Part shown: positions 44,972 to 53,592 of the stretch, piece by piece | Layout: each line of letters opens with the position of its first letter | How positions within the stretch are numbered: the stretch's first letter is position 1 | Assembly: GCF_016904945.1 (NCBI RefSeq) | Contig: NZ_JADIKF010000038.1 | Coordinates: 416,241 to 480,240 of the forward strand | Length of the DNA: 64,000 nt | Direction: 5' to 3' | Origin: Dyella mobilis | Lineage (GTDB): Bacteria; Pseudomonadota; Gammaproteobacteria; Xanthomonadales; Rhodanobacteraceae | The notes under the pieces: model-generated | Told to the model about the DNA's origin: nothing | Seen by the model: only the letters and a program-made list of their open reading frames with translations | Database searches by the model: none | Position numbers and translations under genes: made by a program

Positions 44972-46748
44972 CGCAACACGAACGACGCGAATCGGCTGTA
45001 TGGTTTTGGGTTTGGCGTTGGCGCTGCCGGCGCTCGCGCAGCAGGACGCCGACGCGCGCTTCAAGCAGATCTACCATCAGGAATGGGCCTGGCGCACCGG
45101 CCAGTCCGGCCTCAGTACGTCCGGCGAGCCGCTGCCCAACAATGGCCGTCTCGACCAGGTGGATGCCAAGCATCAGCAGGAACGCCTGGACTACTGGCAG
45201 AAGGTGATGAGTCAGCTCGATGCCATCGACGTAAAGCAACTGTCGCCGGAAGAGCAGGTCAACTACGCGGTGTACCGCGAACAGATCCGCAACTTCATCG
45301 CCGACCAGCAGTTCAAGCAATGGCAGATGCCGTTCAACAGCGATTCGGCCTTCTGGAGCGAACTGGACGACGATCTGGGCGCCGACGGGCTGCACACCGA
45401 AAGCGACTATCGCCACTATGTCGACCGCCTGGGCCAGGTGCCGGCGTATTTCGACGAGCAGATCGACAACATGCGTGCAGGCTTGAAGCGCGGTTTCAGC
45501 GTGCCGCGCGCGGTATTGGCAGGACGCGACGTTTCGATCGCCTCCGTCGCCGATGCCAAGGACCCGACACAGACCTCGTTCTACGCCCCATTGCAGCACC
45601 TGCCGTCCAGCATTCCCGTCGCGACGGCGGCGGCGATCCAGGCGGATGCGCGCGAGAAGATCAGCAAGGACATCATTCCCGCCTACGCCAAGCTGCTGAC
45701 CTTCTTCCGCAACGAATACGTGCCGCAGGCCCGCACCACGCTGGCGGCGGAAGCCCTGCCCGACGGCAAGAACTATTACCGGCAGCAGATTCGCGAATAC
45801 ACCACGCTGGATCTCGATCCGGACACCATTCACAAGATCGGCCTGGAGCAAGTGGACAAGATCCACGCGCAGATGCTGCAGACCATGCAGCAGACCGGTT
45901 TCAAAGGCAGCTTCGCGCAGTTCCTGCACTTCCTACGCACCGATCCGCGCTTCTATGCCAAGACGCCGCAGGAGTTGCTCGACAAGACCGCCTGGGTGGC
46001 CAAGGAAGTGGATGGCCAGGTCGGCAAGTTCTTCGGCCATCTGCCGCGCGAACGCTTCACCATCGAGCCGGTGGCGGCGGATATCGCGCCGTACTACACC
46101 TCCGGCCGCGGCGGCCCGGACGTCTATCTGGTCAACACCTACGACCTGCCTTCGCGCCCGCTTTACAACATGCCGGCGCTGACTTTGCACGAATCCTATC
46201 CCGGCCATGCTCTGCAACTTGAGCTGGCCGAAGAGGAGCACGACCAACCCGCCTTCCGTCGCAACGGTTACATCTCCGCGTATGGCGAAGGCTGGGGCCT
46301 GTATTCGGAATACCTGGGCAACGAGATGGGCATCTACAAGACGCCTTATCAGCGCTTTGGCTACCTGACCTACCAGATGTGGCGCGCCTGCCGCCTGGTG
46401 GTCGATACGGGCATCCATCATCTGGGCTGGACCCGCCAGCAGGCGATCGATTTCATGACGCAGAACACCGCGCTGTCCGATCGCGAGATTGCCAATGAAG
46501 TCGACCGCTATATCAGCTGGCCGGGACAGGCACTTTCCTATGAGCTCGGCTATCTGAAGATTCTGGAGCTGCGCGCCAAGGCGGAAAAGGCGCTGGGTCC
46601 GAAGTTCGACATTCGTGCCTTCCACGACACGATCCTTTCGACCGGCTCCGTGCCGCTGCCGGTGCTGGAGCAGCGCATCAACCGCTTCATTGCCGAGGGC
46701 GGGCCCGAGCCCGATTACGGCAATACCGCGCGCAAGGCAGGCGACTGA
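44964..46748 (+). CDS. Secreted DUF885 metallopeptidase-like protein
   Basis: A 594-residue exported protein of the DUF885 family, which holds predicted zinc peptidases. It has a signal peptide (TRIGCMVLGLALALPALAQQ, cleavage after ALA). The central metal motif is LTLHESYPGHALQLE (HESYPGH at 409-415), with a downstream GEGWGLYSEYLG that supplies another ligand Glu. The best start is GTG at 44964, which has GGGGA upstream and overlaps the end of the SulP gene by 8 bases. Target peptides unknown. Confidence 0.88.
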   Translation: MNSATRTTRIGCMVLGLALALPALAQQDADARFKQIYHQEWAWRTGQSGLSTSGEPLPNNGRLDQVDAKHQQERLDYWQKVMSQLDAIDVKQLSPEEQVNYAVYREQIRNFIADQQFKQWQMPFNSDSAFWSELDDDLGADGLHTESDYRHYVDRLGQVPAYFDEQIDNMRAGLKRGFSVPRAVLAGRDVSIASVADAKDPTQTSFYAPLQHLPSSIPVATAAAIQADAREKISKDIIPAYAKLLTFFRNEYVPQARTTLAAEALPDGKNYYRQQIREYTTLDLDPDTIHKIGLEQVDKIHAQMLQTMQQTGFKGSFAQFLHFLRTDPRFYAKTPQELLDKTAWVAKEVDGQVGKFFGHLPRERFTIEPVAADIAPYYTSGRGGPDVYLVNTYDLPSRPLYNMPALTLHESYPGHALQLELAEEEHDQPAFRRNGYISAYGEGWGLYSEYLGNEMGIYKTPYQRFGYLTYQMWRACRLVVDTGIHHLGWTRQQAIDFMTQNTALSDREIANEVDRYISWPGQALSYELGYLKILELRAKAEKALGPKFDIRAFHDTILSTGSVPLPVLEQRINRFIAEGGPEPDYGNTARKAGD

Positions 46749-46841
46749 GCATCGTCAGGTTGACGTAGCGGGGGAATCTCCCGCTGCGTCCCGTGTTCCG
46801 AGCGGACTGGCCACAACTTCACCGGTGGAGTATTATCTTCA

Positions 46842-46863
46842 CAAACTCTATGAGGAGAGTTTG
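46842..46863 (+). promoter_or_regulatory. Operator-like inverted repeat over the antitoxin ribosome site
   Basis: CAAACTCT (46842-46849) and AGAGTTTG (46856-46863) form a perfect 8-bp inverted repeat separated by ATGAGG, just before the ATG at 46866. The second arm contains most of the GAGGAGAG ribosome site. A possible -10 TATTAT lies at 46831-46836. Self-repression by the Xre antitoxin is the natural reading. Confidence 0.7.
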
Positions 46864-46865
46864 GT

Positions 46866-47264
46866 ATGACGGCCTATCCCCTGCCCCGCACCGAGCCCGC
46901 CGAAGGCCTTGGCGGAGCTGCCCTGCGCAGCTTCTTCAAGCTGGCCGACCTGTGGAGCCTGCGCATTGCCGATCAGCGCAAGCTGCTGGGCGATCCGCCG
47001 GAGTCGACCTTCTACAAGTGGAAGCGTCACCAGGATGGTGCGCTTGGGCGCGATACGCTGGAGCGCATCAGTTACCTGCTGGGGATCTACAAGGCATTGC
47101 AGATTCTCTTCCCCGACGTGCAGCAGGCCGACGCGTGGTTGCACAAACCGAATCAGGCGGCTTTGTTCGGCGGGCACTCCGCGCTGGAACGCATGCTGTC
47201 AGGCAATGTGGCCGACTTGTACGTGGTGCGGCAATACCTGGATGCGCAGCGCGGCGGCAACTGA
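46866..47264 (+). CDS. Xre/MbcA/ParS-family antitoxin
   Basis: A 132-residue antitoxin with an Xre-type helix-turn-helix in the first half (FFKLADLWSLRIADQRKLLG, STFYKWKRHQDGAL) and a DUF2384-type toxin-binding part in the second (QADAWLHKPNQAALFGGHSA, LYVVRQYLDAQRGG). It precedes a RES-domain toxin gene, so together they form a RES-Xre toxin-antitoxin module. It probably represses its own promoter through the inverted repeat that overlaps its ribosome site. Confidence 0.92.
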   Translation: MTAYPLPRTEPAEGLGGAALRSFFKLADLWSLRIADQRKLLGDPPESTFYKWKRHQDGALGRDTLERISYLLGIYKALQILFPDVQQADAWLHKPNQAALFGGHSALERMLSGNVADLYVVRQYLDAQRGGN

Positions 47265-47395
47265 ACGCCCGACAGGCAAACGGTGCCGGTCGTCGCAGTC
47301 GGCGAGAGCACGTTTCGGCAGACTTCTAGTGTTAACAGGCCCTGGAGCGAGCACGGAAGACCGCGAGTCCACGCGATTCGTGCCACGGAATACTC

Positions 47396-48082
47396 ATGCC
47401 CATCGACACGCCCCCCATTCGACGCATCCGTTGGAGCCAGGCTTATCGCATCGTGCCGAGCCGGTTTCCGCCGGCCGGATTGTTTGATCGCATCGCCGAT
47501 CCCGCGGATCTAGACGCCGTTTTCGCGATTGAGGCGTTGACCAATCCACGCCTGCGCGAGGAAGCCAATACCTTGCGCCTGGTGCCGCGCGACAGGCGCA
47601 TCAGCGGACCGGGTTCGACCCCGGTGATGGCGGCGTTCACCCATCTCAATCCGGATGGCAGCCGTTTTTCCGATGGCACGTGGGGGGTGTTTTACGCTGC
47701 ACGCAGCGTGACCACCGCGGTGGAAGAAACGGTCTACCATCGGGAGTTGTTCCTTGCCGCCACGGCGGAGCCCGCCTGCGACATCGAAATGCGCTGCTAT
47801 CGCACCAGTGTCGATTGCAAGCTGCATGACATCCGCGGCGGCTGGCCGCATGCGCATGATCCCGATAGTTATGTTGCCGGCGTGAAGCTGGCGCGCGAAC
47901 TGCGTCAGGCCGGTTCGAACGGCATCGTCTACGACAGCGTGCGTCATCGCGGCGGCGAATGCCTCGCGGCTTTTTATCCCGATGTGGTGGCGCCCTGCGT
48001 GCAGGCGCAGCACCTGATCTATCGCTGGGACGGCAAGCGCATCGCGAAAGTGCTGCAAGTGAGCGAGATGAAGCGCGGATAG
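47396..48082 (+). CDS. RES-domain toxin
   Basis: A 228-residue RES-family toxin. Members deplete NAD+ in the cell. The conserved R-E-S residues are visible as R90 (GSRFSDGTWGVFY), E110/E111 (TAVEETVYHRE) and S181 (VYDSVRHRGGECLAAFY). The full domain is intact and not truncated. It lies 131 bases after the antitoxin gene, a wider gap than is usual for such pairs. GAGGAG is absent near its ATG, so translation may be weak, which suits a toxin. Confidence 0.92.
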   Translation: MPIDTPPIRRIRWSQAYRIVPSRFPPAGLFDRIADPADLDAVFAIEALTNPRLREEANTLRLVPRDRRISGPGSTPVMAAFTHLNPDGSRFSDGTWGVFYAARSVTTAVEETVYHRELFLAATAEPACDIEMRCYRTSVDCKLHDIRGGWPHAHDPDSYVAGVKLARELRQAGSNGIVYDSVRHRGGECLAAFYPDVVAPCVQAQHLIYRWDGKRIAKVLQVSEMKRG

Positions 48083-48105
48083 AGCCGCTCTTTTTTCACC
48101 ACTCT

Positions 48106-49008
48106 CTACGATGAGACGCTTGGCCCGATGCACAGCTCGTTGCGTGCGAAGGCATCGCGCGCATCGCTTTCGCCGAGCGCAAAGGCGTCGCGAACCGTGG
48201 CGCGCGCCGTGCAGTCCAGCATGGACACGGGAATGCGGCGGCTGGGTTGCCAGTAGTAGCGATTGTCGGCGCGGAACAGGGTCGGCAATTTCCGATAGCG
48301 CCGGGTCAGCAACACCAACGTATGGGTGTGCAAGCCTTCCTGCGCCGGCGGTATGGGTGCGTTGTCGGTATAGCCGCCATCGAAGGCGATGCGTCCGGCC
48401 ACGCGTCGGGCGGGAATGAACGGCTGGGCGGCGGCGGCAGCCACCAGCAGGGTCTGTGCCTCGTCGGCGTCGGCGCAGGCGTGCAGCTCGAGCAGGTCCT
48501 GGCGCAGTCCCAGCAACGTGGGCAAGCGCGGATGAATCCGGTTCGCCACGAATTTGTCGACCAGGTAAGCCAGCGTGGCAGCCGCCACCGAACCCTTCAG
48601 CCCCAGCATTTTGGCCGGCCGTGTCACGGCAACGGATAGCCGGCTCGACGATTCGCGCAGGCGCTCGAAATGCTCGGTGTCCAGGAAGCTCGCCACCCAT
48701 TGGGGATAGATGTGCCGATGGGCAAAGCGCACACGCAGGCGCAGCAGATGCTTCCACTCGAACATGCGCGCGTTGGCGGCAAACAACCGTTGGCACGTAT
48801 CCAGGGCAGCATTGGCCCCTGTCGTCAGGAACGAGGTAGCGACTGCCGCACCGCCGCTGGTACCCAGCAAGCGCGTGGGCAAGAACCAGCCGCGTTCCAA
48901 CCAATGGTTTACGGCACCCGCCTGCCACCAGCAGCGGTTGCCGCCGCCGGCGAATACGAGCACCTGAATATCCGCAAGATCCAGTCGCTCGACGGCTTCG
49001 ATGCGCAT
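48106..49008 (-). CDS. Patatin-like phospholipase
   Basis: A 300-residue patatin-fold lipase with the Ser-Asp dyad. The oxyanion-hole loop is FAGGGNRCWWQ (19-29), nucleophile S51 sits in GTSGG, and the catalytic Asp is D210 in FDGGYTDN. It has no signal peptide and no cyclic-nucleotide domain, unlike the larger patatin at 33.6 kb. GGGNR instead of GGGAR is a noted variant. Acyl substrates unknown. It is upstream of nothing obvious; phhA lies downstream-to-upstream on the same strand beyond a terminator. Confidence 0.87.
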   Translation of the reverse strand: MRIEAVERLDLADIQVLVFAGGGNRCWWQAGAVNHWLERGWFLPTRLLGTSGGAAVATSFLTTGANAALDTCQRLFAANARMFEWKHLLRLRVRFAHRHIYPQWVASFLDTEHFERLRESSSRLSVAVTRPAKMLGLKGSVAAATLAYLVDKFVANRIHPRLPTLLGLRQDLLELHACADADEAQTLLVAAAAAQPFIPARRVAGRIAFDGGYTDNAPIPPAQEGLHTHTLVLLTRRYRKLPTLFRADNRYYWQPSRRIPVSMLDCTARATVRDAFALGESDARDAFARNELCIGPSVSS

Positions 49009-49077
49009 GGCATGTCCCTTCCCCTGGAGTCCGCTTCTTCGGATGTAGGCAGTCGGCCGACTTGCAAGGGGCGAAGC

Positions 49078-49106
49078 GAAACGGCCGGCATCAAGCCGGC
49101 CGTTTC
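49078..49106 (-). terminator. Terminator after phhA
   Basis: A 12-bp perfect stem (GAAACGGCCGGC and complement) with an ATCAA loop, 21 bases past the phhA stop codon. Confidence 0.88.
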
Positions 49107-49127
49107 AATCCAGGTGACCGCGCCGTC

Positions 49128-50024
49128 TCAGGTATCGGCGTTGCTGGCGAAGCCTTCGCGCGTACCGCGGTTGAACACGCGGTCGTTCTCCAGCACGTCG
49201 GCCGCGGCGTGCGCGGTGTGCTGCTTCAGCTCGGCATAGATCGGCGTGAAGTCCGGCCGCGTGGCGTCAAACAACTGCTCGAAGCTGTCGATCACGAAAT
49301 AGGTTTGCTGGTACGTGTCGATGCGGTAGCGCGTATTCATCACGCGCTCGAGGCCGAAGCCGATGCGGTTGGGAGCGGCCGAATCCAGGCAGTAGATCGA
49401 TTCGCCCTTGGAACTCACGATGCCGGCGCCGTAGATGCGCATGCCCTCATCGGTGTTGATCAGGCCGAACTCGACCGTGTACCAGTACAGGCGCGTGAGG
49501 TTCATCAATGCCTCCGGCCCGATGCCGAAGGCTTTCATGCCGCCGCGGCCGTAGGCCTGCATGTAATCGGCAAAGACCGGGTTGAGCAGCAACGGCACGT
49601 GGCCGAACAGATCGTGGAACAGGTCCGGTTCGCTCAGGTAATCCAATTGATCCGGTTTGCGGATCCACCAGCTCACCGGAAAACGGCGGTTGGCCAGGTG
49701 ATCGAAGAACACCTCGTCGGGCAGCAGGCCTTCCACGGCCACCAGCTCCCAGCCGGTGGTCTGGCCCAGCACTTGGTTCAGGTCGGCAAATTTCGGGATG
49801 CCGCCGTCGCCGAGGCCGAAGCGCTCCACGCCGGCCAGGAATTCCTTGCAGGCACGTCCGGGCAGCAGCTCGCGCTGGCGCTTGTAAAGGGTGTCCCAGA
49901 CTTCGTGGTCGGTGCGCGTATAGCTCTCCCACGGCTGCTCGACCACGCCAGTGGCGTACACCGGCACATAGCCGCGATCGGTCTGCTGGTGTTCGACTTT
50001 GCGTGGCGCGGTGTGGGTGTCCAT
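49128..50024 (-). CDS. phhA: Phenylalanine 4-hydroxylase
   Basis: PhhA converts phenylalanine to tyrosine with tetrahydropterin and O2. The 298-residue protein has the iron site H137 and H142 (LFHDLFGHVP) and E185 (WYTVEFGL), the facial triad of aromatic amino acid hydroxylases. Only the catalytic domain is present, as in other bacteria. The pterin-binding region is GWELVAVEGLLPDEVFFDHL (partly quoted). It is divergent from an Lrp/AsnC-type regulator, which probably controls it in response to amino acids. No pterin carbinolamine dehydratase gene is adjacent. Confidence 0.96.
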   Translation of the reverse strand: MDTHTAPRKVEHQQTDRGYVPVYATGVVEQPWESYTRTDHEVWDTLYKRQRELLPGRACKEFLAGVERFGLGDGGIPKFADLNQVLGQTTGWELVAVEGLLPDEVFFDHLANRRFPVSWWIRKPDQLDYLSEPDLFHDLFGHVPLLLNPVFADYMQAYGRGGMKAFGIGPEALMNLTRLYWYTVEFGLINTDEGMRIYGAGIVSSKGESIYCLDSAAPNRIGFGLERVMNTRYRIDTYQQTYFVIDSFEQLFDATRPDFTPIYAELKQHTAHAAADVLENDRVFNRGTREGFASNADT

Positions 50025-50105
50025 CGGGGCTCCGGCTTGCGAGGGATCGAATGCATTGCTCTACTCGCAACATCATACGGCCAAGCCCTCGCACGAACCT
50101 TGTTT

Positions 50106-50136
50106 TATTGCAGCATCTGCGTCTGTAGGTGCAATA
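50106..50136. promoter_or_regulatory. Candidate Lrp-type site between phhA and the Lrp gene
   Basis: TATTGCA (50106-50112) and TGCAATA (50130-50136) form a 7-bp inverted pair with 17 bases between, in the shared upstream region of the divergent genes. AT-rich flanks fit an Lrp/AsnC operator. Confidence 0.5.
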
Positions 50137-50174
50137 TTTGTGCGTCTTTGACCTCAAATACAGGAGCATCGTGC

Positions 50175-50651
50175 ATGGTCAGCCTGGATCGTACCGACCT
50201 GCGCATCCTCGCCGTGCTTCAGGGCGACGGCCGTATCACCAACGCGGAGCTGGCCGAGCGGATCAGCCTGTCTCCTTCCGCCTGCCTGCGCCGGCTGCAG
50301 CGGCTGGAGAGCGAAGGCATTCTGATCGGCTACACCGCCCAGCTCGATCCGGAGGCGGTGGGTCTCGGTTTGCAGGCGTTCGTGCGAGTGCAGCTGACCA
50401 AGCACGAGGCCGAAACCATCGAACGCTTCGTCGAGCACGTGAACACCTGGGACGAAGTGGTGGCCTGCTATGCGCTGACCGGCGACATGGATTATCTGAT
50501 GCACATCTATGTGGCGGACCTGCAGCATTTCTCGCGCTTCCTGCTCGACCGCCTGCTCAATGCCTCGGGCGTGGCGGACGTGAACTCCAGTTTCGTGCTG
50601 CGCACGGTCAAACGCTCCGCGGCCTTGCCGCTGGCGCAACTGGAGTCGTGA
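50175..50651 (+). CDS. Lrp/AsnC-family transcriptional regulator
   Basis: A 158-residue Lrp-type regulator. The N-terminal HTH is DGRITNAELAERISLSPSAC, and the C-terminal RAM (ACT-like) domain holds HVNTWDEVVACYALTGDMDY and the tail NSSFVLRTVK. ATG at 50175 has AGGAGC upstream; the open frame begins far upstream but overlaps phhA. It is divergent from phhA by 150 bases, which strongly suggests control of phenylalanine or tyrosine metabolism. Confidence 0.93.
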   Translation: MVSLDRTDLRILAVLQGDGRITNAELAERISLSPSACLRRLQRLESEGILIGYTAQLDPEAVGLGLQAFVRVQLTKHEAETIERFVEHVNTWDEVVACYALTGDMDYLMHIYVADLQHFSRFLLDRLLNASGVADVNSSFVLRTVKRSAALPLAQLES

Positions 50652-50657
50652 GCGACT

Positions 50658-51956
50658 TCAAGCGCTTTCGCCGGCCGGCAGCATTGGCGCGTCCTGGTCG
50701 CGCTGGTCCCGGCGCTGGATGCGCAGGGCCAGGAACGCGGCCACCACGCCGGCGGCGCCGGCAATCACGAACGGCGTGAGATAGCTACCCATCTGCACGC
50801 GCAGCACCCCTGCCATGAACGCAGCGGCCGCGGCGCCGATCTGATGTCCGGCCACCACCCAACCGAACACGATCGGCGCGTCGCGATCGCCGAAGGCATC
50901 GGTGGTCAGGCGCAGCGTGGGCGGCACCGTGGCGATCCAGTCCAGGCCGTAGAAAACGCCGAACAGCGAAAGGCTGTAGAGCGAGAAATCGGAATAGGGC
51001 AGGTAGATCAGCGACAGTCCGCGCAGCCCGTAATAGACGAACAGCAGTTTGCGCGGATCGAAGCGGTCGGTGAGCCAACCCGAGGCGGTGGTGCCAAACA
51101 GATCGAACACGCCCATCATGGCCAGCACACCCGCCGCGCGCACCTCGGGAATGCCGTGATCACCACACATGGCGATGAAATGCGTGCCGATCAGGCCGTT
51201 GGTGGTGAATCCGCAGACAAAGAAAGTGGCGAACAGCAGCCAGAACACGCCGCGCTTGCTGGCGCGATGCAACGCACCCAGGGTCAGCGCCAGCAAATTG
51301 CCCGACCCGGCACCGACCTCGGCCGCTTCGTCAGCCACGGCGCCATAGCGAGTCAACCCGATGTCGGAAGGGCGTTCCGGCAGTAGCCACAGCACCAGCG
51401 GCACCAGCGCTGCGCAGACCGCAGCGATGGTCAAAACCACTGGCCGCCAGCCTGCGTATTGGGCGATGGCTGCCAGTGCGGGCAGAAAAATAAGCGTGCC
51501 GGTGGCGGTGCTCGCGGTGAGCAGGCCCATCATCAACCCCCGGTGGGTGCTGAACCAGCGGCCGACCACAGTGGCTCCCAGCACCACCGCCACGCAACCA
51601 CTGCCGACACCCGAGAGTACGCCCCATGTCAGCAGGAGATGCCAAGGCCGGGTCATCCACGCACTGGAGGCGGCTGCCAGTGTCATCACCGCCAGGGCGC
51701 TGATCAGCACGCGGCGGATGCCGAAGCGCTGCATCAGCGCGGCGGCGAACGGGCCCATCAAGCCGTACAGAAGGATGCCGACGGCGGCGGCCGAGGAAAT
51801 GTCGCCCCGGCTCCAGCCGAAGGCGCGGCCCAGCGGCAACATCAGCACCCCTGGCGTGGCGCGCATGCCTGCCGACGCAAGCAAGGCCAGAAACACGACA
51901 GCTACGACGACAAAGGCATAGTTTTGGCCGAAGGGCCGGCGGCGTTGTATAGTCAT
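50658..51956 (-). CDS. MFS transporter under TetR control
   Basis: A 432-residue major facilitator with 12 predicted membrane helices and a central loop near residues 205-225. The motif GRWFSTHRGLMMGLLTAS (about 132-150) between helices resembles the monocarboxylate/oxalate-formate transporter group. The start codon overlaps the first TetR operator and no ribosome site is visible, so the message may be leaderless. It is divergent from a TetR gene. Export of a toxic compound or uptake of a carboxylate are both possible. Confidence 0.88.
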   Translation of the reverse strand: MTIQRRRPFGQNYAFVVVAVVFLALLASAGMRATPGVLMLPLGRAFGWSRGDISSAAAVGILLYGLMGPFAAALMQRFGIRRVLISALAVMTLAAASSAWMTRPWHLLLTWGVLSGVGSGCVAVVLGATVVGRWFSTHRGLMMGLLTASTATGTLIFLPALAAIAQYAGWRPVVLTIAAVCAALVPLVLWLLPERPSDIGLTRYGAVADEAAEVGAGSGNLLALTLGALHRASKRGVFWLLFATFFVCGFTTNGLIGTHFIAMCGDHGIPEVRAAGVLAMMGVFDLFGTTASGWLTDRFDPRKLLFVYYGLRGLSLIYLPYSDFSLYSLSLFGVFYGLDWIATVPPTLRLTTDAFGDRDAPIVFGWVVAGHQIGAAAAAFMAGVLRVQMGSYLTPFVIAGAAGVVAAFLALRIQRRDQRDQDAPMLPAGESA

Positions 51957-52008
51957 GTTACCGATCGGTACGGGACGGAGGCGCAGAGTACGTACCGATC
52001 GGTAACAT
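51955..52008. promoter_or_regulatory. Double TetR operator in the MFS-tetR divergent region
   Basis: Two copies of the 12-bp palindrome TACCGATCGGTA lie at 51959-51970 and 51993-52004, centres 34 bases apart. The flanks extend each to 18 bases, and the two 18-mers (51955-51972 and 51991-52008) are exact inverted copies of each other. The first overlaps the MFS start codon. This is a textbook layout for a TetR repressor controlling both divergent genes. Confidence 0.9.
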
Positions 52009-52025
52009 TGTCAATAGGCCCGATC

Positions 52026-52628
52026 ATGTCCACGCGTTCGAAATCACCGCCAACCACGGCTGCCGACACCCCGCGTCGTGCGGCGGACCGCATCCGCGAC
52101 ACCGCCTTCGACTTGTTCTACCGGGAGGGCATCCGCGCCATCGGAGTGGAAGAAATCGTCAACCGCGCCGGCGTGACCAAGCCCAGCCTGTATCGCGCCT
52201 ACGAATCGAAGGACGAACTGATCGCCGACTACCTGCGCGATTACGACGAACGCTTTTGCCGGAGTTTCGAGGCGCCCGCGGCCGAGCATCCCGGTGATCC
52301 CAAAGGCCAGTTGCTGGCCTATCTGGACAGGCTTGCGGCGCGCGCCAGTGCCGAAGGCTATCGCGGCTGCGGCCTCACCAATGCCGTCATCGAATATCCT
52401 GACCCCGCGCATCCCGCGCACCAGGTGGCGGTCGACAGCAAACACGCCCTGCGCAAACGCCTGGGCGAGATGTGCCGCTCCATGGGCGCGCGCGATGCGG
52501 ACGAACTGGCCGACAGCCTGTTGTTGCTGATCGAAGGCAGCTACGTGTCCGGGCAGGCCTTCGGCGAAGGCGGGCCGGCACGCGCGCTTGGTGTCGCCGC
52601 CCGCAAGCTGATCGACGCGGCGTTGTAG
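52026..52628 (+). CDS. TetR-family regulator
   Basis: A 200-residue TetR-type repressor. The N-terminal HTH is RIRDTAFDLFYREGIRAIGV and VNRAGVTKPSLYRAYESKDE, with the usual Y-x-F/Y position. The C-terminal part is a ligand-binding, dimerising helical domain (YRGCGLTNAVIEYPDPAHPA). The ATG at 52026 is 18 bases after the second operator. It almost certainly binds the double operator and represses the divergent MFS gene and itself. Confidence 0.94.
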   Translation: MSTRSKSPPTTAADTPRRAADRIRDTAFDLFYREGIRAIGVEEIVNRAGVTKPSLYRAYESKDELIADYLRDYDERFCRSFEAPAAEHPGDPKGQLLAYLDRLAARASAEGYRGCGLTNAVIEYPDPAHPAHQVAVDSKHALRKRLGEMCRSMGARDADELADSLLLLIEGSYVSGQAFGEGGPARALGVAARKLIDAAL

Positions 52629-52742
52629 CGGAGCGCTTTCTTGCGATTTTGTGGATGCTCACGCGCTTGAAACGCTTCAAGAAAGACAGTGCGCACGCGT
52701 ACTGCCGACGCGCGCCCCGATTAACGTTAAAATGATGTGCTG

Positions 52743-53543
52743 ATGAGCATCGAAGCCGTTTCCGCCCCGGACCGAGACCTGCTGCGCCCGCTACGCTATG
52801 TGTGGCGCGTGCCCCTGCTGCTGCTGCACATCGTGCTCGGCATCATGCTTTGCGGGTTCATTCTTACCTGGAATCGCAAGGCCGTCATGAAGGACGGCCG
52901 CGAGCCGTTTACGCACCGGATGATCCGCGCCTGGTCCAAGGGACTGATGCGCATCTTCGGCTTGCGTTCCGTGCGCGTGGGCAATCCGCTGCCCGACGCG
53001 GTGCTGTTCGTCGCCAACCACACCTCGTGGATCGATATCGAACTGCTGCACAGCCAGCGCGCCGCCTGTTTCGTGGCCAAGGCCGAAATCGCCAGTTGGC
53101 CGCTGGTCGGCTGGCTGGCCTCCAGCGGCGGCACCATTTTTCATCGCCGTGGCAGCAATCATTCGCTGGCCGCGGTGATGCAGGTAATGGTCGAACGCAT
53201 GCGCCAGGGCCGTTCGGTCGCGGTGTTTCCCGAGGGCGGCACCGGCCACAACGGCGTGCTGAAGGTTTTTCATGCGCGCATCTTCCAGGCCGCACTCGAT
53301 GCGGAAGTGCCGGTGCAACCGGTTGCGCTGCGCTTCGCGCGCGAAGGCAAGCGCCTGATCGATGCCGGCTTTCGCGAACACGAAAACTTCATGCAGAACT
53401 TCCTGCGCATGCTCGGCGGCCCGTCGATGGATGCGGAGGTGCATTTTCTTGACCCCGTGGCAGCCAGTCAGGATGGCCGCCGCCGCATGGCCGAGCTTGC
53501 GCGCGAGCGCATCGCACTAGCGTTGGAGGATCGACGTGCATGA
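52743..53543 (+). CDS. 1-acyl-sn-glycerol-3-phosphate acyltransferase (PlsC-like)
   Basis: A 266-residue membrane-associated acyltransferase that adds the second acyl chain to lysophosphatidic acid. The family motifs are present: motif I NHTSWID (H93, D98), motif II region GGTIFHRRGS, and motif III FPEGGTGHNG. A hydrophobic segment (about 23-44) anchors it. The ATG at 52743 is chosen over a GTG two codons upstream. A YheT-like hydrolase gene follows on the same strand. A related role in another acyl transfer is the alternative. Confidence 0.88.
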   Translation: MSIEAVSAPDRDLLRPLRYVWRVPLLLLHIVLGIMLCGFILTWNRKAVMKDGREPFTHRMIRAWSKGLMRIFGLRSVRVGNPLPDAVLFVANHTSWIDIELLHSQRAACFVAKAEIASWPLVGWLASSGGTIFHRRGSNHSLAAVMQVMVERMRQGRSVAVFPEGGTGHNGVLKVFHARIFQAALDAEVPVQPVALRFAREGKRLIDAGFREHENFMQNFLRMLGGPSMDAEVHFLDPVAASQDGRRRMAELARERIALALEDRRA

Positions 53544-53592
53544 GCCATTCGACGCGCCTCATATCATCATCTGACGAACGTCCGACGACCGC

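Noticed and set aside
52666-52681. CTTGAA-ACGC-TTCAAG as a terminator after tetR
   Set aside because: Only a 6-bp stem with no T-run; too weak to call.
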